A stretch of 64,000 bases of DNA from Natronobiforma cellulositropha (GCF_025629245.1 NZ_JANZXN010000006.1:1-64000), one strand, 5' to 3'. Counted from the first letter of the stretch, positions 17,277 through 26,314 are shown. Translations and numbers: made by a program. Notes: generated by a model not told the origin, from the letters alone.

Positions 17277-18458
17277 CTAGAACAGCGGCTCGAGTTCGTC
17301 TTCGTCGTCGCCAACCAGGCTCTCCAGGTTCTGCTGGCTCTCGGCCTGGATGTCTTGCATGTTGTCCTGGGCTTCGATGGCGACCTGCTGGAGGCGCTTG
17401 ATCCGCGGGACGTTCGTGACGCCCGAGAGCAGGATGGCCGCCGAGACCTCGGGTTCGTTCCGCGGGAAGTCACCGCCGCGGACCTCCATGCTGCCGGTCT
17501 CCTCTTCGAGCCACTTGCGCCCGCGCTCGATTCCTTTCCGGTTGAGGTACTCGGTGGGACCGGAGAGGACGAGCAGTGCGCGTTCTGCGCCGTCGATCTC
17601 ACAGGGAAGCGTGAGACGGCCGAGGGCGGCTTTGCGCACGAGACTCGTGATGCGGTTGGTCGTGTTCGCCGCGTCGAGTCCGTCGGTACTGCCACCGCTC
17701 CCACCGGTAAAGCGCGAGAGTAGCCCGCCGCCGGTGTTGAGTTCGACTTCCTCGCTCGCGTAGCCGACGGTCGAGACGCCGCCGCCGGCGAGCGTGTTGA
17801 TGATCTCCGAAGAGTCGACGACGCTCTCTGCGACCTCCTGTCCATCGCCGACTTCGCCGGCGCCAAAGAGGATGCCGAAGCGGCGAACGATCTCCTCGTT
17901 GATCTGGTCGTAGCCACCTTCGACGGACTCGCCGGTCTGTCGCCAGGAGTCGTTGTCGAAGACGAGGAGGTTGTCGACCTCGCGGACGAACGTCTGGAAC
18001 GAGCGGGCGGCGTTGAGCGTGTAGATGCCACCCTCGTCCGTCCCGGGGAGGACCCCGAGACCGTACACCGGAATGGTGTAGATCCGTTTCAGGTGTTTGG
18101 CGAGCACCGGGGCACCGCCCGAGCCGCTGCCACCGCCCATCCCGGAGACGACGAGGAAGGCGTCGACCTCGTGGGTCGGGATGGCGTCGATCGCGTTCTG
18201 GACCTCGTCGATGTCCTCCTCTGCGACTTCCGCGCCGAGTTCGTTGTCTGCACCGACACCGTGGCCCTTCACTCGAGCCTGGCCGATGAGTACGCGATTC
18301 TCCTGTGGTATGTTCGTCAGACCGATGAGGTCGGCTTTCGCGGTATTGACCGCGATCGCCGCGCGGACGATTCCGCTGTTCGTTCGATCGTCGTAGTCGA
18401 GAAATCGATCGACGATTTTTCCTCCGGCCTGTCCGAATCCGATCATCGCCAGCTTCAT
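17277..18458 (-). CDS. cetZ1: Tubulin-like cell-shape protein CetZ1
   Basis: A 393-residue member of the FtsZ/tubulin superfamily. The GTP-binding signature is G-M-G-G-G-S-G-S-G-G (106-115), and the T7-loop region reads V-V-D-S-S-E-I-I-N with the catalytic Glu at position 218, the same number as in Haloferax CetZ1. The C-terminus ends E-D-E-L-E-P-L-F, similar to CetZ1 tails. CetZ1 forms cytoskeletal structures that control cell shape and motility, not division. It is the ortholog-like copy; a second, more diverged CetZ is at 44236. Transcribed alone, behind a clear promoter. Confidence 0.95.
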   Translation of the reverse strand: MKLAMIGFGQAGGKIVDRFLDYDDRTNSGIVRAAIAVNTAKADLIGLTNIPQENRVLIGQARVKGHGVGADNELGAEVAEEDIDEVQNAIDAIPTHEVDAFLVVSGMGGGSGSGGAPVLAKHLKRIYTIPVYGLGVLPGTDEGGIYTLNAARSFQTFVREVDNLLVFDNDSWRQTGESVEGGYDQINEEIVRRFGILFGAGEVGDGQEVAESVVDSSEIINTLAGGGVSTVGYASEEVELNTGGGLLSRFTGGSGGSTDGLDAANTTNRITSLVRKAALGRLTLPCEIDGAERALLVLSGPTEYLNRKGIERGRKWLEEETGSMEVRGGDFPRNEPEVSAAILLSGVTNVPRIKRLQQVAIEAQDNMQDIQAESQQNLESLVGDDEDELEPLF

Positions 18459-18502
18459 AGTTGGTTAGGGGGCTCCGTTGCCTTGAAACCAGTGCGATAA
18501 AG

Positions 18503-18510
18503 GATATAAA
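18503..18510 (-). promoter_or_regulatory. TATA box of cetZ1
   Basis: On the minus strand this reads TTTATATC within GGTTTATATCC, an archaeal TATA box 45-50 bp before the cetZ1 ATG. The predicted transcript start near 18480 leaves a leader of about 20 nt. Confidence 0.6.
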
Positions 18511-18535
18511 CCTTGTGATGGTCTGAATTTCTCTC

Positions 18536-18578
18536 AAAACGACTTATTACCCGAAACCAGCCGACAGGGAGTCGTTTT
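18536..18578. promoter_or_regulatory. 9-bp perfect inverted repeat upstream of the cetZ1 promoter
   Basis: AAAACGACT (18536-18544) and AGTCGTTTT (18570-18578) are exact inverted repeats separated by 25 nt. They sit about 30 bp upstream of the TATA box on the cetZ1 side, a position where an activator or repressor could bind. The remaining AT-rich 170 bp to 18752 show no gene. Confidence 0.5.
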
Positions 18579-18752
18579 AAGAACGTATTACCAGTAGCCA
18601 GAAACATTTCACTCCAGAGAAACCTACCCTTTTACGTAAGTGTTTGGGCCAAACTGTTCTTCGTTTACCTGGCGAGAAAAGCGGCCGTCGGACCGGCCAC
18701 CGACGTCGTGGCTCGAGCGGCCGTCAGACCGGCGACCGCGTCGAGCGGGTCC

Positions 18753-19673
18753 TCAGGCCGGTGCTTCCGTCGGTTCGCCGGTCGGGGCAGGCTCGAGTCC
18801 GAGGTAGGATGCGAGCGTCCGCAGGTCGGCTTCGCTTCGACCGAACTCGGAGACGTCGTTCTCCGTGACGGTGTTGTCGACGGAGAGTGAGCGCGCCTGG
18901 TCGGGACCGAACGGGACGAACGGGACCGGGCCGGCGACCGCGAGACCGAGTGAGGCGAGCGCCATCGGTACCGGGAGGATCGTGACCGACTTGCCCTCGG
19001 CCGCGTAGGCGAGTTTCGTCACGTCAGCGAGCGTCAACACCTCCGGCCCGCCGAGTTCGTACGTCCGGCCGACGTGTCGGTCGTCGTCGACCGCGTCGGC
19101 CAGCATCGGCGCGAGATCACCGACCCAGATGGGCTGAAAGCGTGTCTTTCCGCCGCCCGGCAACCCCGTCAGGTACGGCGTCGTCAGCAGTTTCGTGAAG
19201 CCGACGAACTCGTCTCCCTCGCCGAAGACGACCGAGGGGCGGAAGATCGTCCACTCGAGATCGGCGTCGCGGACGACCGCTTCGGCACGCCCCTTCGAGC
19301 GGAGGAAGTCGGTGGGGGCGTCGGGGTCGGCGTCGAGTCCGCTCATCTGGAGAAGCCGGCCGACGCCACCCGCTTCGGCCGCCCGAACGAGGTTCTGCGT
19401 CCCGCCGAGGTGGACCTCCTCGTGGGTCGCCCCGCCACGAGGTTGAAACAGCGGGGAGAGCGAGACGAGGTTGACGACGACGTCGTGGCCGGCGACCGTC
19501 TCCGCGATGGAGTCGTACGCCGTCACGTCCCCGACCGCGGTGTCGACGCCCGGCGAGAACTCGCCACCGTCGGGCGTCCGTGAGAGTGCCGTCACCTCGT
19601 GGCCGCGGTCGGCCAGTTCGTTACACAGGTTCGTGCCGATGAAGCCCGTTCCGCCAGCGACGAGGACGTTCAT
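18753..19673 (-). CDS. NAD(P)-binding atypical SDR protein (NDUFA9/YwnB-like)
   Basis: A 306-residue protein beginning with V-L-V-A-G-G-T-G-F-I-G-T-N-L, the Rossmann motif of extended/atypical SDR proteins. The active-site Tyr-Lys pair of classical SDRs is not evident (F-L-R-S-K-G-R-A-E at the expected place), as in complex-I-associated NDUFA9-like and NmrA-like proteins. ATG at 19673 gives MNVLVAGGTG; an in-frame start at 19694 would add seven residues. Role unknown; a sugar or lipid carrier reductase or a redox sensor is possible. Confidence 0.82.
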   Translation of the reverse strand: MNVLVAGGTGFIGTNLCNELADRGHEVTALSRTPDGGEFSPGVDTAVGDVTAYDSIAETVAGHDVVVNLVSLSPLFQPRGGATHEEVHLGGTQNLVRAAEAGGVGRLLQMSGLDADPDAPTDFLRSKGRAEAVVRDADLEWTIFRPSVVFGEGDEFVGFTKLLTTPYLTGLPGGGKTRFQPIWVGDLAPMLADAVDDDRHVGRTYELGGPEVLTLADVTKLAYAAEGKSVTILPVPMALASLGLAVAGPVPFVPFGPDQARSLSVDNTVTENDVSEFGRSEADLRTLASYLGLEPAPTGEPTEAPA

Positions 19674-19788
19674 ACTGGGAGTATCTGTCGCCAACAGGAA
19701 ATAGCTGCGTGGTTACATAGGTAGGGTCCCGACGCGACGCGGAGACAACCGCTGATTCCAAGTACCCCCCGGGACGAGGTTCGGACAG

Positions 19789-20382
19789 ATGCTGATCACG
19801 CTCGAGGGACTCGACGGAAGCGGCAAGACGACGGTCTGGGAGTCCCTCCACGAGCGCTACCCCGACGCGGTGTTCACCCGCGAGCCGACACACTCGTGGT
19901 ACGGCGAGGCGGTGTATCGCTCGATCGGCGACGAGACGGCCGACCCACTCGCCGAACTCTTCCTCTACACCGCAGACCACGCCGACCACCTCTCGCGCGT
20001 GGTCGAACCGGCGCTCGAGCGCGGCGACCTCGTGATCTCCGATCGCTACACCGACTCTCGCTACGCCTACCAGGGGGCGACGCTCGAGGGCGTCCTCGAC
20101 GAGCCACTCGCGTACGTCCAGGAGATCCACCGGCCGTTCACGGCCGTCCCCGACCTGACGATCTACTTCGATCTCGACCCCGAGCGCGCCGCGGCGCGGG
20201 CAGGCTCGACGAACAAGTTCGAACGCGCCGCCTACCTCACACGGGTACGCGAGAACTACGAGCGACTCCGCGCGGCCGACCCGGAGCGGTTCGTCGAGGT
20301 CGACGCAACGGCGACACCAGAGACCGTCCTCGAGCGCGTCGCAGAGGCGATCACGGAGGCACTCGGGGGCGAGCGCGAGTAG
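19789..20382 (+). CDS. tmk: Thymidylate kinase
   Basis: Phosphorylates dTMP to dTDP. The 197-residue protein has the P-loop G-L-D-G-S-G-K-T-T (7-15), the family box [12 protein letters not shown], and a normal length. The P-loop lacks the extra basic residue of yeast-type enzymes. The start ATG at 19789 opens [10 protein letters not shown], matching relatives. The gene faces away from the NAD-binding protein gene. Confidence 0.93.
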   Translation: MLITLEGLDGSGKTTVWESLHERYPDAVFTREPTHSWYGEAVYRSIGDETADPLAELFLYTADHADHLSRVVEPALERGDLVISDRYTDSRYAYQGATLEGVLDEPLAYVQEIHRPFTAVPDLTIYFDLDPERAAARAGSTNKFERAAYLTRVRENYERLRAADPERFVEVDATATPETVLERVAEAITEALGGERE

Positions 20383-20386
20383 CGCC

Positions 20387-20713
20387 TCAGCGGTCGTCGG
20401 CCGGCTCCGGCAGTTCGACCTCGTCGGGGTGGGGCATCCAGAAGACGTCGATGGTGTAGCCGAGCGCGAGCGGCAGCGCGATCACGAGCATGACGACCAT
20501 CTCGCGCGAGCCGAGGTCAGTGCCGATGCCGAGCGCACCGCTCCAGACGAGCGTCGAGGCGAGGAGGACGAGCGGAATCAGCACGAGCGTGTAGATGGCC
20601 GCACCCCACTGCGTCTCGAGCCGAATGCGAAAGAATCGGGTTGCGACGGCGGCGAACAGCGTGTGCACGCCGATCATGACGAGCAAGACGACGGCCGAGA
20701 CGGCTGAGACCAT
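20387..20713 (-). CDS. Small membrane protein, three to four helices
   Basis: A 108-residue hydrophobic protein: helices near residues 2-26, 39-60 and 68-90, then a short acidic tail (P-H-P-D-E-V-E-L-P-E-P). No known family signature is visible. It converges on tmk with a 4-bp gap. High third-position GC supports that it is real. Confidence 0.7.
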   Translation of the reverse strand: MVSAVSAVVLLVMIGVHTLFAAVATRFFRIRLETQWGAAIYTLVLIPLVLLASTLVWSGALGIGTDLGSREMVVMLVIALPLALGYTIDVFWMPHPDEVELPEPADDR

Positions 20714-20763
20714 GGTCGGAACTAGCGACTGCGTCGCCTTTTCGCTGTCGAATGCGAGCGCGG

Positions 20764-20994
20764 TCAGTCCATCGCGATGTACGTCTTCGTGTCCGTCACC
20801 CCGTCGAAGCTCTGGATGCCCGAAGAGACGACCTCGAGCACCTCGTACACCTCGTCGACGTCGACCTCGGTGATGATATCGTAGTTTCCCGCGACGATGT
20901 GAGCGTCGCTGACCGACTCGAGTTCACGGAGGTCACCGAGGAGGTCCTCGGACATCCCTGCAGCCGTCTTCACCATGATGAACGCGTGGACCAT
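20764..20994 (-). CDS. Stand-alone Lrp/AsnC ligand-binding (RAM) domain protein
   Basis: A 76-residue protein that is entirely the alpha/beta RAM domain of Lrp/AsnC regulators, with no DNA-binding helix-turn-helix. Conserved features: A-F-I-M-V-K-T at the start, H-I-V-A-G-N-Y-D-I-I-T-E in the middle, T-K-T-Y-I-A-M-D at the end. Such proteins can bind small molecules and partner with full-length regulators or transporters. A related RAM protein lies just beyond trkA. Confidence 0.88.
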   Translation of the reverse strand: MVHAFIMVKTAAGMSEDLLGDLRELESVSDAHIVAGNYDIITEVDVDEVYEVLEVVSSGIQSFDGVTDTKTYIAMD

Positions 20995-21118
20995 CGTCTA
21001 TCGGAGGTGTGGTACTCTGTCACACGATAAAAGCCTTTTCCCGCGACGAGTCTACGCCGCCACTCACGTCCGTCTCGAGGGGGGAAGCTTATTGAGCGAG
21101 GGCGTCGTATGCGAGTCC

Positions 21119-21838
21119 ATGTCTATGCGATTCGTTATCATTGGTGCAGGACGGGTCGGACTGCGCACGGCGCGCGTCCTCCGCGAGGAGGGCCACGACG
21201 TGACGCTCGTCGAACTCGACGAGTCGACGGTACGCCGGGCACGGAACCAGGAGTTCGAGGTCGTCAGGGGCGACGGCGCTCGCGAGGAGATCCTCGAGCG
21301 CGCCGGTCTCGAGGACGCCGACGCGCTCGGGGCACTGACGAGCGACCTCAACGTCAACTTCGCGGCGTGTATGATCGCGAAACACCACGGCTGTCGGACG
21401 ATCATGCGCATCGACGAGGACTACCGCGAGGAGATCTACCGCAAGTACGCAGACGAGGTCGACGAGGTGATCTACCCCGAACGCCTGGGCGCGATGGGTG
21501 CGAAAAACGCCCTCCTCGGCGGAACGATCCGTGCCGTCGCCGACATCGCCGCGAACCTCCAGGTGGTCGAACTCACCGTCACCGACGAGGCACCGGTCCG
21601 CGGCTACACGATCAGCGAACTCCAGTTGCCGGCCGACGCCACCCTGCTGGCCTTCGGGAAAGCGGGCGGCGAACTGGGGATTCCGAGCCCCGACGAGTCA
21701 CTCGAGACCGGCGACCGACTCGTCGTCCTCGCCGACTTCGCCGTGTTGAGCGACGTCCGTCAGATTCTCGTCGGTGACCCCACCCCCGTCTCGACGGCCG
21801 CCGCCTCGAGTCACCAGGGCCACGGAGGTGTCAACTGA
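21119..21838 (+). CDS. trkA: TrkA-type potassium uptake regulator
   Basis: A 239-residue regulatory subunit of Trk/Ktr K+ channels. It has a RCK_N Rossmann domain (V-I-I-G-A-G-R-V-G-L-R-T-A at the N-terminus, then V-R-G-D-G-A-R-E-E-I-L) and a RCK_C domain from about residue 140. Potassium is the main osmolyte of haloarchaea. The ATG at 21119 is chosen because upstream codons in this frame do not resemble the family. Its stop overlaps the start of the next gene by one base (ATGA), so they are translated together. Confidence 0.92.
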   Translation: MSMRFVIIGAGRVGLRTARVLREEGHDVTLVELDESTVRRARNQEFEVVRGDGAREEILERAGLEDADALGALTSDLNVNFAACMIAKHHGCRTIMRIDEDYREEIYRKYADEVDEVIYPERLGAMGAKNALLGGTIRAVADIAANLQVVELTVTDEAPVRGYTISELQLPADATLLAFGKAGGELGIPSPDESLETGDRLVVLADFAVLSDVRQILVGDPTPVSTAAASSHQGHGGVN

Positions 21839-22068
21839 TGGTGACCGCGTTCGTCATGGTGAAAGCGAACACCGGCGAGGCCGACCGCCTACGCGACAGT
21901 ATCGAAACGATCGAGGGCGTCGAATCGGCACACATCGTCGCCGGCGACGTCGACATCATCGCCAAAGCGACCGTCGAAACCCCGGCCGCCGTCAAAGAGA
22001 TCGCCGCGACCCGGATTCAGGGCATCAGCGGCGTCGAAGACACCCAGACGTACATCGCGATGGACTGA
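21838..22068 (+). CDS. Stand-alone Lrp/AsnC RAM domain protein coupled to trkA
   Basis: A 76-residue RAM domain without a helix-turn-helix, paralogous to the protein at 20764-20994: both share the opening A-F-[VI]-M-V-K and the ends H-I-V-A-G and T-Y-I-A-M-D. Its ATG overlaps the trkA stop by one base. The overlap suggests that a small molecule bound by this domain could tune potassium uptake, which is inference. Confidence 0.88.
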   Translation: MVTAFVMVKANTGEADRLRDSIETIEGVESAHIVAGDVDIIAKATVETPAAVKEIAATRIQGISGVEDTQTYIAMD

Positions 22069-22079
22069 TGAAACGGGCC

Positions 22080-22574
22080 CTACTGGCCCCGCGACTGTGC
22101 GTTCTCGAGTAACTCCCTCGCCGGCCCCCGGTAGGTGTAGCCCGGAATAATACCCTGTGCGAACGTCCCTTCGACGAACTCCGCGAGCGCCTTCGCGTCG
22201 GCGACGCCCGTCTTCGCGTCCCAGGCGTCGTAGGTGAGCACGACCGTCACCGTCCGGCCGGTGCGTTCGACCACTGGCGCTTCGTACGTCTCGGTTTTCG
22301 CGACCGTGAACACGTCGACCAGTCGCCGCTCGAGCGTCTCGAACCAGCCATCTTCGACGACGGGGGCGACGGTCTCACCCTCGACGGCCGCGTCGAGCGT
22401 CGGCAGCGTGACGGAAACGCGAACGCGGCCGTCTTTAGGTTCGTCAGCCGGTGTCGCCGTCACCGTCGTCTCGAAGACACTCGTCGAGAGTGCGTAGCCG
22501 TCGTCCACGCGTTCGAACGCCTCGTGTGCGTCGAGCGCCCGCTCGACGGCGTCGGGAAGCGACGTCTCAGTCAT
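22080..22574 (-). CDS. Conserved haloarchaeal protein (DUF5813-like)
   Basis: A 164-residue acidic cytosolic protein starting MTETSLPDAVERALDAHEAF. No catalytic motif or membrane segment is visible. The overall pattern recalls the haloarchaeal DUF5813 family, whose function is unknown. The frame extends upstream to 22628, but the extra residues are basic and low-complexity, so ATG 22574 is preferred. Confidence 0.75.
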   Translation of the reverse strand: MTETSLPDAVERALDAHEAFERVDDGYALSTSVFETTVTATPADEPKDGRVRVSVTLPTLDAAVEGETVAPVVEDGWFETLERRLVDVFTVAKTETYEAPVVERTGRTVTVVLTYDAWDAKTGVADAKALAEFVEGTFAQGIIPGYTYRGPARELLENAQSRGQ

Positions 22575-22713
22575 CGCTCGAGCGGAGGGGCGCACCGGCA
22601 AAGGGCGTTGCGTTCGCAGGTACGTCACGAACCCGAATTATGCCGTCGAAATACGATATTACCACGACATACGAACACCATAACTACGGTGGAAACCGGT
22701 GTGGTCCGATGAA

Positions 22714-22905
22714 ATGACTCCAGAGAAATACGCCGCCGAGCGCCGGCGGTTCGCACGCGTTCTCGGAACCGACGGCGAGTTCGGCCTTCCGGTCGGAACG
22801 ACGCTCGAGGAACCGTCTCGAGCGGGCCACGACCCAGCACTCGAGACGGACGGCGAGGTACCGCACCATCGTCGACACGGCCGAGCGCCGACCGGAAGCG
22901 ACTGA
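22714..22905 (+). CDS. Possible small hypothetical protein (63 aa)
   Basis: ATG at 22714 opens MTPEKYAAERRRFARVLGTD; an in-frame GTG at 22699 is an alternative. AT-rich DNA around 22640-22680 could hold a promoter. The C-terminal part is rich in Arg, His and Pro, unlike most haloarchaeal proteins, so this may not be a real gene. Confidence 0.4.
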   Translation: MTPEKYAAERRRFARVLGTDGEFGLPVGTTLEEPSRAGHDPALETDGEVPHHRRHGRAPTGSD

Positions 22906-22906
22906 C

Positions 22907-23296
22907 TCAGTCCCGGCTACGCCCCTCGAGCACCGACCGAACTGCCGTGACGACTTCCTCGAAGTCTTTCATCGTCAGGCCGTCAGTCGTCACGAAAATG
23001 CCCTCCCGCTCGGAGGTAACCCGGACCAGAAACCCGTTCTCGAAGGCGCGAATCGTGTAGCGATACGCCCCGAGTTCGGAGCCCTCGTAGGCCGCCCGCG
23101 TCGTCGAGAACTCGCGCCACTCGTGGCCGATGAACGTCGAGAGGTCGGCGTCACGCTCGAGGTCGTCGCGTAGGTACAGCTGTTCGTAATCGTCACGCGT
23201 AAAGTACGTGACCGAACGTAAGCTGTCACCGACGGCAGTGCGACAGGTCGTCTCGATTCGATCAGCGGTCTCGGCCGGCAGCAGCCCAGATGCCAT
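22907..23296 (-). CDS. Conserved haloarchaeal protein of unknown function
   Basis: A 129-residue acidic cytosolic protein starting MASGLLPAETADRIETTCRT. It contains V-T-Y-F-T-R-D-D-Y-E-Q-L-Y-L-R-D-D and F-V-T-T-D-G-L-T-M-K-D-F-E, a pattern I associate with a short uncharacterised haloarchaeal family. No catalytic residues stand out. ATG at 23296 is chosen over the longer open frame because homology-like composition begins there. Confidence 0.72.
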   Translation of the reverse strand: MASGLLPAETADRIETTCRTAVGDSLRSVTYFTRDDYEQLYLRDDLERDADLSTFIGHEWREFSTTRAAYEGSELGAYRYTIRAFENGFLVRVTSEREGIFVTTDGLTMKDFEEVVTAVRSVLEGRSRD

Positions 23297-23470
23297 ACCG
23301 TCACGGTTGTCCCGCCGATACCTTAACCCTCCGCCCTCATTGCTGTGAGAGGACCGGCTCGAGGGTGCGAACGTGAACACCCACAGAACCCGCAACCGGG
23401 GGTCACAGAACCTCGGCCTCGTTGACACCGATCCGTTCGTAGCCACCGCTCGCCGGTGTTCGCGCTGACA

Positions 23471-23554
23471 TGCGAGGGAAGGGATTTGAACCCTCGGACC
23501 TCTACAGGAGCGGGTCTTAAGCCCACCGCCGTTGGCCTGCTTGGCTACCCTCGC
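23471..23554 (-). tRNA. tRNA-Leu (anticodon UAA)
   Basis: On the minus strand the acceptor stem GCGAGGG (5') pairs with CCCTCGC before discriminator A. The anticodon arm has loop C-T-T-A-A-G-A closed by GGG/CCC, giving anticodon TAA. The T arm ends G-G-T-T-C-A-A-A-T-C-C. The variable arm is long, as in class II leucine tRNAs. Length is 84 nt and no CCA is encoded. No intron is seen. Confidence 0.93.
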
Positions 23555-23755
23555 ACCAGAACTGTACTTCTCCCTTTCCGCCGCGTTAAAATGGGCGTTT
23601 CGATGTGCCCCGTTCGTCGACCGCGAACAAGCGCTAGCGAGTGAGCGGGCCGAGGAACCCCCAACGGGGGTGACGACGGCTTTTGGTGGAGCGTTTGTCA
23701 GTGACGCGAGCGTGGCGCTCAGGGGGCTTCCGGCGAGAAGAACTGCTCGAGCGCG

Positions 23756-24091
23756 CTACCAGTCGACGCTCAGGGTGCCGTCGCCGTGGGGGTCGGGGGC
23801 GAGTTCCTCGTCAGTGCGGCGGTCGACGACGTGGATACAGCCGTCGCCTTTCTTCGCGGGGCAGACCTCGGCGGCGCGGATGTTCTCCTCGAGTTCGTCC
23901 TCGCCGATGAAGTACGAGCGGGCGCGCGCGAGACCGGTCTGGAGGTCCATCTCCCAGTTGTCGGCGACCTCGGCGCACTTGCCCGCGCCGAAGCACTTGT
24001 TGGCCTCGAAGATGATCTTGTAGGGTTTCTCGGCGACGGGTGGGCCGTCGCTCGAGCCGACCTCGCTCGGTCGTGGTGGGTCGTCACTCAT
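23756..24091 (-). CDS. Single-cluster ferredoxin
   Basis: A 111-residue small iron-sulfur protein. Cys33 and Cys39 (K-C-F-G-A-G-K-C) plus Cys77 in A-E-V-C-P-A form the three-cysteine pattern of 3Fe-4S/4Fe-4S ferredoxins; Cys85 (G-D-G-C) could be a fourth ligand. The acidic N-terminal extension of about 20 residues is typical of halophilic ferredoxins. It probably carries electrons for an unidentified partner. ATG at 24091 gives MSDDPPRPSE; the longer frame upstream is not convincing. Confidence 0.85.
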   Translation of the reverse strand: MSDDPPRPSEVGSSDGPPVAEKPYKIIFEANKCFGAGKCAEVADNWEMDLQTGLARARSYFIGEDELEENIRAAEVCPAKKGDGCIHVVDRRTDEELAPDPHGDGTLSVDW

Positions 24092-24626
24092 GGTCGTGTG
24101 TTCGTGCGGACCGACTTTCGGGTTGCGGTTGGTGCGAACCGTGCGGTCGCGCTCGAGGTGGGTTGGTGGTCGGTGGCGAACGGTGCTGGTGGTGATGGTG
24201 GTTGTGGCCACCGACCGAGAGAGTAGTTGGTGTGTGGATGTGTGTTGCGAGATCGGTAACCGACGGCGCGTGTTCGTGCCGTCGAGCGATCAGCGACCCC
24301 AACGCGGCGATCGGATGTGACGATCTGTCGTAGACCACACGTGGTGTAGGACCGTTGTCCCCGCGGACTGCGCACGACGGTGTGACGTGCGGTCGCGTGT
24401 GTGGTGGCAAGCGGGACTCGCCTCGCAGCGAACTGTCGCCAGCGGAGTCGACCCCCATCGACTCCGCCGGACCCCGCCCCGACCCGCGTCAGGCAATAGC
24501 ACCTACGAGCCGATAATACATTAATATTTCCATACCAGCCAGATAAACTACACCGATATCGAAGGTAAAGAATTGTGGCGCGTGCAGAATCGTTCGTGGC
24601 CGCAACACCGCACCACGAGCGGGCGA
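24092..24626. other. 535-bp gap without a convincing gene
   Basis: On the minus strand an AT-rich patch at about 24505-24560 contains TATA-like sequences, yet the next start codon (ferredoxin) is 400 nt further on. Between them are GT-rich tracts and short palindromes (for example ACCACACGTGGTGT near 24335). Open frames here have poor codon bias. A long leader or an unannotated RNA is possible. Confidence 0.4.
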
Positions 24627-25148
24627 TTACTCGTCGCGTTCGACGGAGACCGACTCGAGGACGATGTCCTCGACGGGGCGGTCTTTCGCGCCGGTCTCGG
24701 TCGAACCGATCGATCGGACGACGTCCATGCCGTCGGTGACCTCCCCGAAGACGGAGTGACGGCCGTCGAGACCGGTCGTGGCGTCGAGGGTGATGAAAAA
24801 CTGCGAGCCGTTGGTGTTCGGCCCGGCGTTCGCCATCGAGAGGATACCGGCGCTGTCGTGGGAGAGGTCGTCGTGGAACTCGTCGTCGAACTGGTAGCCC
24901 GGACCGCCGCGGCCGGTGCCGGTCGGGTCCCCACCCTGGATCATGAAGCCGTCGATGACGCGGTGAAAGAGGACGTCGTCGTAGAGCGGCCGGTCGGTGA
25001 CGCGCTCGCCGCTCTCGGGATCGGTCCACTCACGCTCGCCCGTCGCGAGACCGATGAAGTTCGCGACCGTGCGGGGGGCGCGTTCTTCGAAGAGTTCGAC
25101 CTCGATGTCACCTTCACTCGTGTGCAAGGTTGCAGTTGGGTTTCCCAT
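24627..25148 (-). CDS. Cyclophilin-type peptidyl-prolyl isomerase
   Basis: A 173-residue cytosolic cyclophilin that speeds proline isomerisation in protein folding. The core box is [15 protein letters not shown], with the catalytic Arg in the first triplet, followed by [14 protein letters not shown] at 25148 ([10 protein letters not shown]) is preferred over the start at 25223 because the extra residues have no similarity. No signal peptide is seen, so it acts inside the cell. Confidence 0.92.
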   Translation of the reverse strand: MGNPTATLHTSEGDIEVELFEERAPRTVANFIGLATGEREWTDPESGERVTDRPLYDDVLFHRVIDGFMIQGGDPTGTGRGGPGYQFDDEFHDDLSHDSAGILSMANAGPNTNGSQFFITLDATTGLDGRHSVFGEVTDGMDVVRSIGSTETGAKDRPVEDIVLESVSVERDE

Positions 25149-25249
25149 ACGCTCGCCGACGAGGGGACGGGTGAAAACCGTGGTGGTCTCGAGCGGAGGG
25201 GGACGGCCACCCCGTAGGTACATACCGGCGGCCGTAGAATCCCCGGGCG

Positions 25250-26218
25250 ATGACTCCCGGAACGTACACGGCGACGGATCTGGTGCTCGCGACGTTGCCC
25301 TCCGGCGTCGAGGTTCGGACGACGGTCCACACCTACGACGGGGCGGGTGACGGACCGACGCTCTACGTGCAGGCGGCCCAACACGGCCGGGAGATCAACG
25401 GCTCGGAGGTCCTCCGACGGGTCCACGAGCGCCTTTCGCTGCGAAAACTCGCGGGGACACTCGTCGCCGTCCCCGTGGCGAACCCGCTGACGTTCGACCA
25501 CGTCTCCTACACCGCACCCGACACGCTCGACAGCGTCAACCCGAACATGAACCGCGTCTGGCCGGGCGACGAGAGCGGCAGCCTCCACCAGCGCATGGCC
25601 GCCCGCCTCTGGGACTACATCGCCCGCGCGGACGCCGTCGTCGACCTCCACACCGGAAGCCCCGACATGCTCACCCACGTCGTCTACCTCGAGGGCGACG
25701 CCGACTCGCGAGCGCTCGCCGAGGCGTTCGCCACCGAGTTGGTGCTCTCAGAGCAGGCCGACGAGGACGCCCCGGAGCAGTGGTTCGACCGGGGGTTCGA
25801 CGGAAAGCTTCGCGTCGTCGCCGTCAGACACGGCATTCCGGCGATCACGCCCGAACTCGCACACAGCAGACACCTGGTCGAGGACGCCATCGACCGCGGC
25901 GTCGAGGGACTGTTCTCCGTCATGCGCCACCTCGGGATGCTCGAGGGACCGGCGCTCGAGCGCGAGCAGACCCACGCGCGAAACCACCTCGGGCAGGTGA
26001 CCGCGAGCGCCCCGGGACTGTTTCGCGCGCGACCCGGACTCGAGTTGGGCCAGTACGTCCCCGAGGGAACGAACCTCGGGACGGTGACCCATCCAGCGAC
26101 CTACGAACGCCTCCAGGAGGTGGCCAGCGACCGCGACGGCATTCTCTACACGCTCACGAGGGAGGCGACGGTGAACGCGGGCGACCAGCTCGCGAGCGTC
26201 GCCATCGTCCGAGAGTGA
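25250..26218 (+). CDS. Succinylglutamate desuccinylase/aspartoacylase family zinc hydrolase
   Basis: A 322-residue member of the AstE/AspA zinc carboxypeptidase-like family. Zinc ligands are visible in [11 protein letters not shown] (H-x-x-E) and [13 protein letters not shown] is the conserved substrate-binding box. The C-terminal 90 residues form a beta domain with E-x-Q-T-H-A. Its substrate is not known; in other archaea such enzymes act on N-acyl amino acids or polyamine conjugates. Confidence 0.87.
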   Translation: MTPGTYTATDLVLATLPSGVEVRTTVHTYDGAGDGPTLYVQAAQHGREINGSEVLRRVHERLSLRKLAGTLVAVPVANPLTFDHVSYTAPDTLDSVNPNMNRVWPGDESGSLHQRMAARLWDYIARADAVVDLHTGSPDMLTHVVYLEGDADSRALAEAFATELVLSEQADEDAPEQWFDRGFDGKLRVVAVRHGIPAITPELAHSRHLVEDAIDRGVEGLFSVMRHLGMLEGPALEREQTHARNHLGQVTASAPGLFRARPGLELGQYVPEGTNLGTVTHPATYERLQEVASDRDGILYTLTREATVNAGDQLASVAIVRE

Positions 26219-26314
26219 CTAGAACGCGCGCAGACCCTCGAGCACCGCCGCGGCGCTGTCGTTGGCCGATCGACTGGGACAACGCTTAATCAGTCATGGA
26301 ACATCTCAGCGAGT

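Noticed and set aside
17174-18031. N-terminal extension of the cofC frame
   Set aside because: It is the alternative frame of cetZ1 on the same strand, Ser/Arg-rich, and CofC similarity starts at ATG 17173.
24084-24458. 124-residue His-rich frame overlapping the ferredoxin start
   Set aside because: Codon third positions lack the GC bias of real genes, the protein is Arg/Pro/His-rich rather than acidic, and it overlaps the ferredoxin start.
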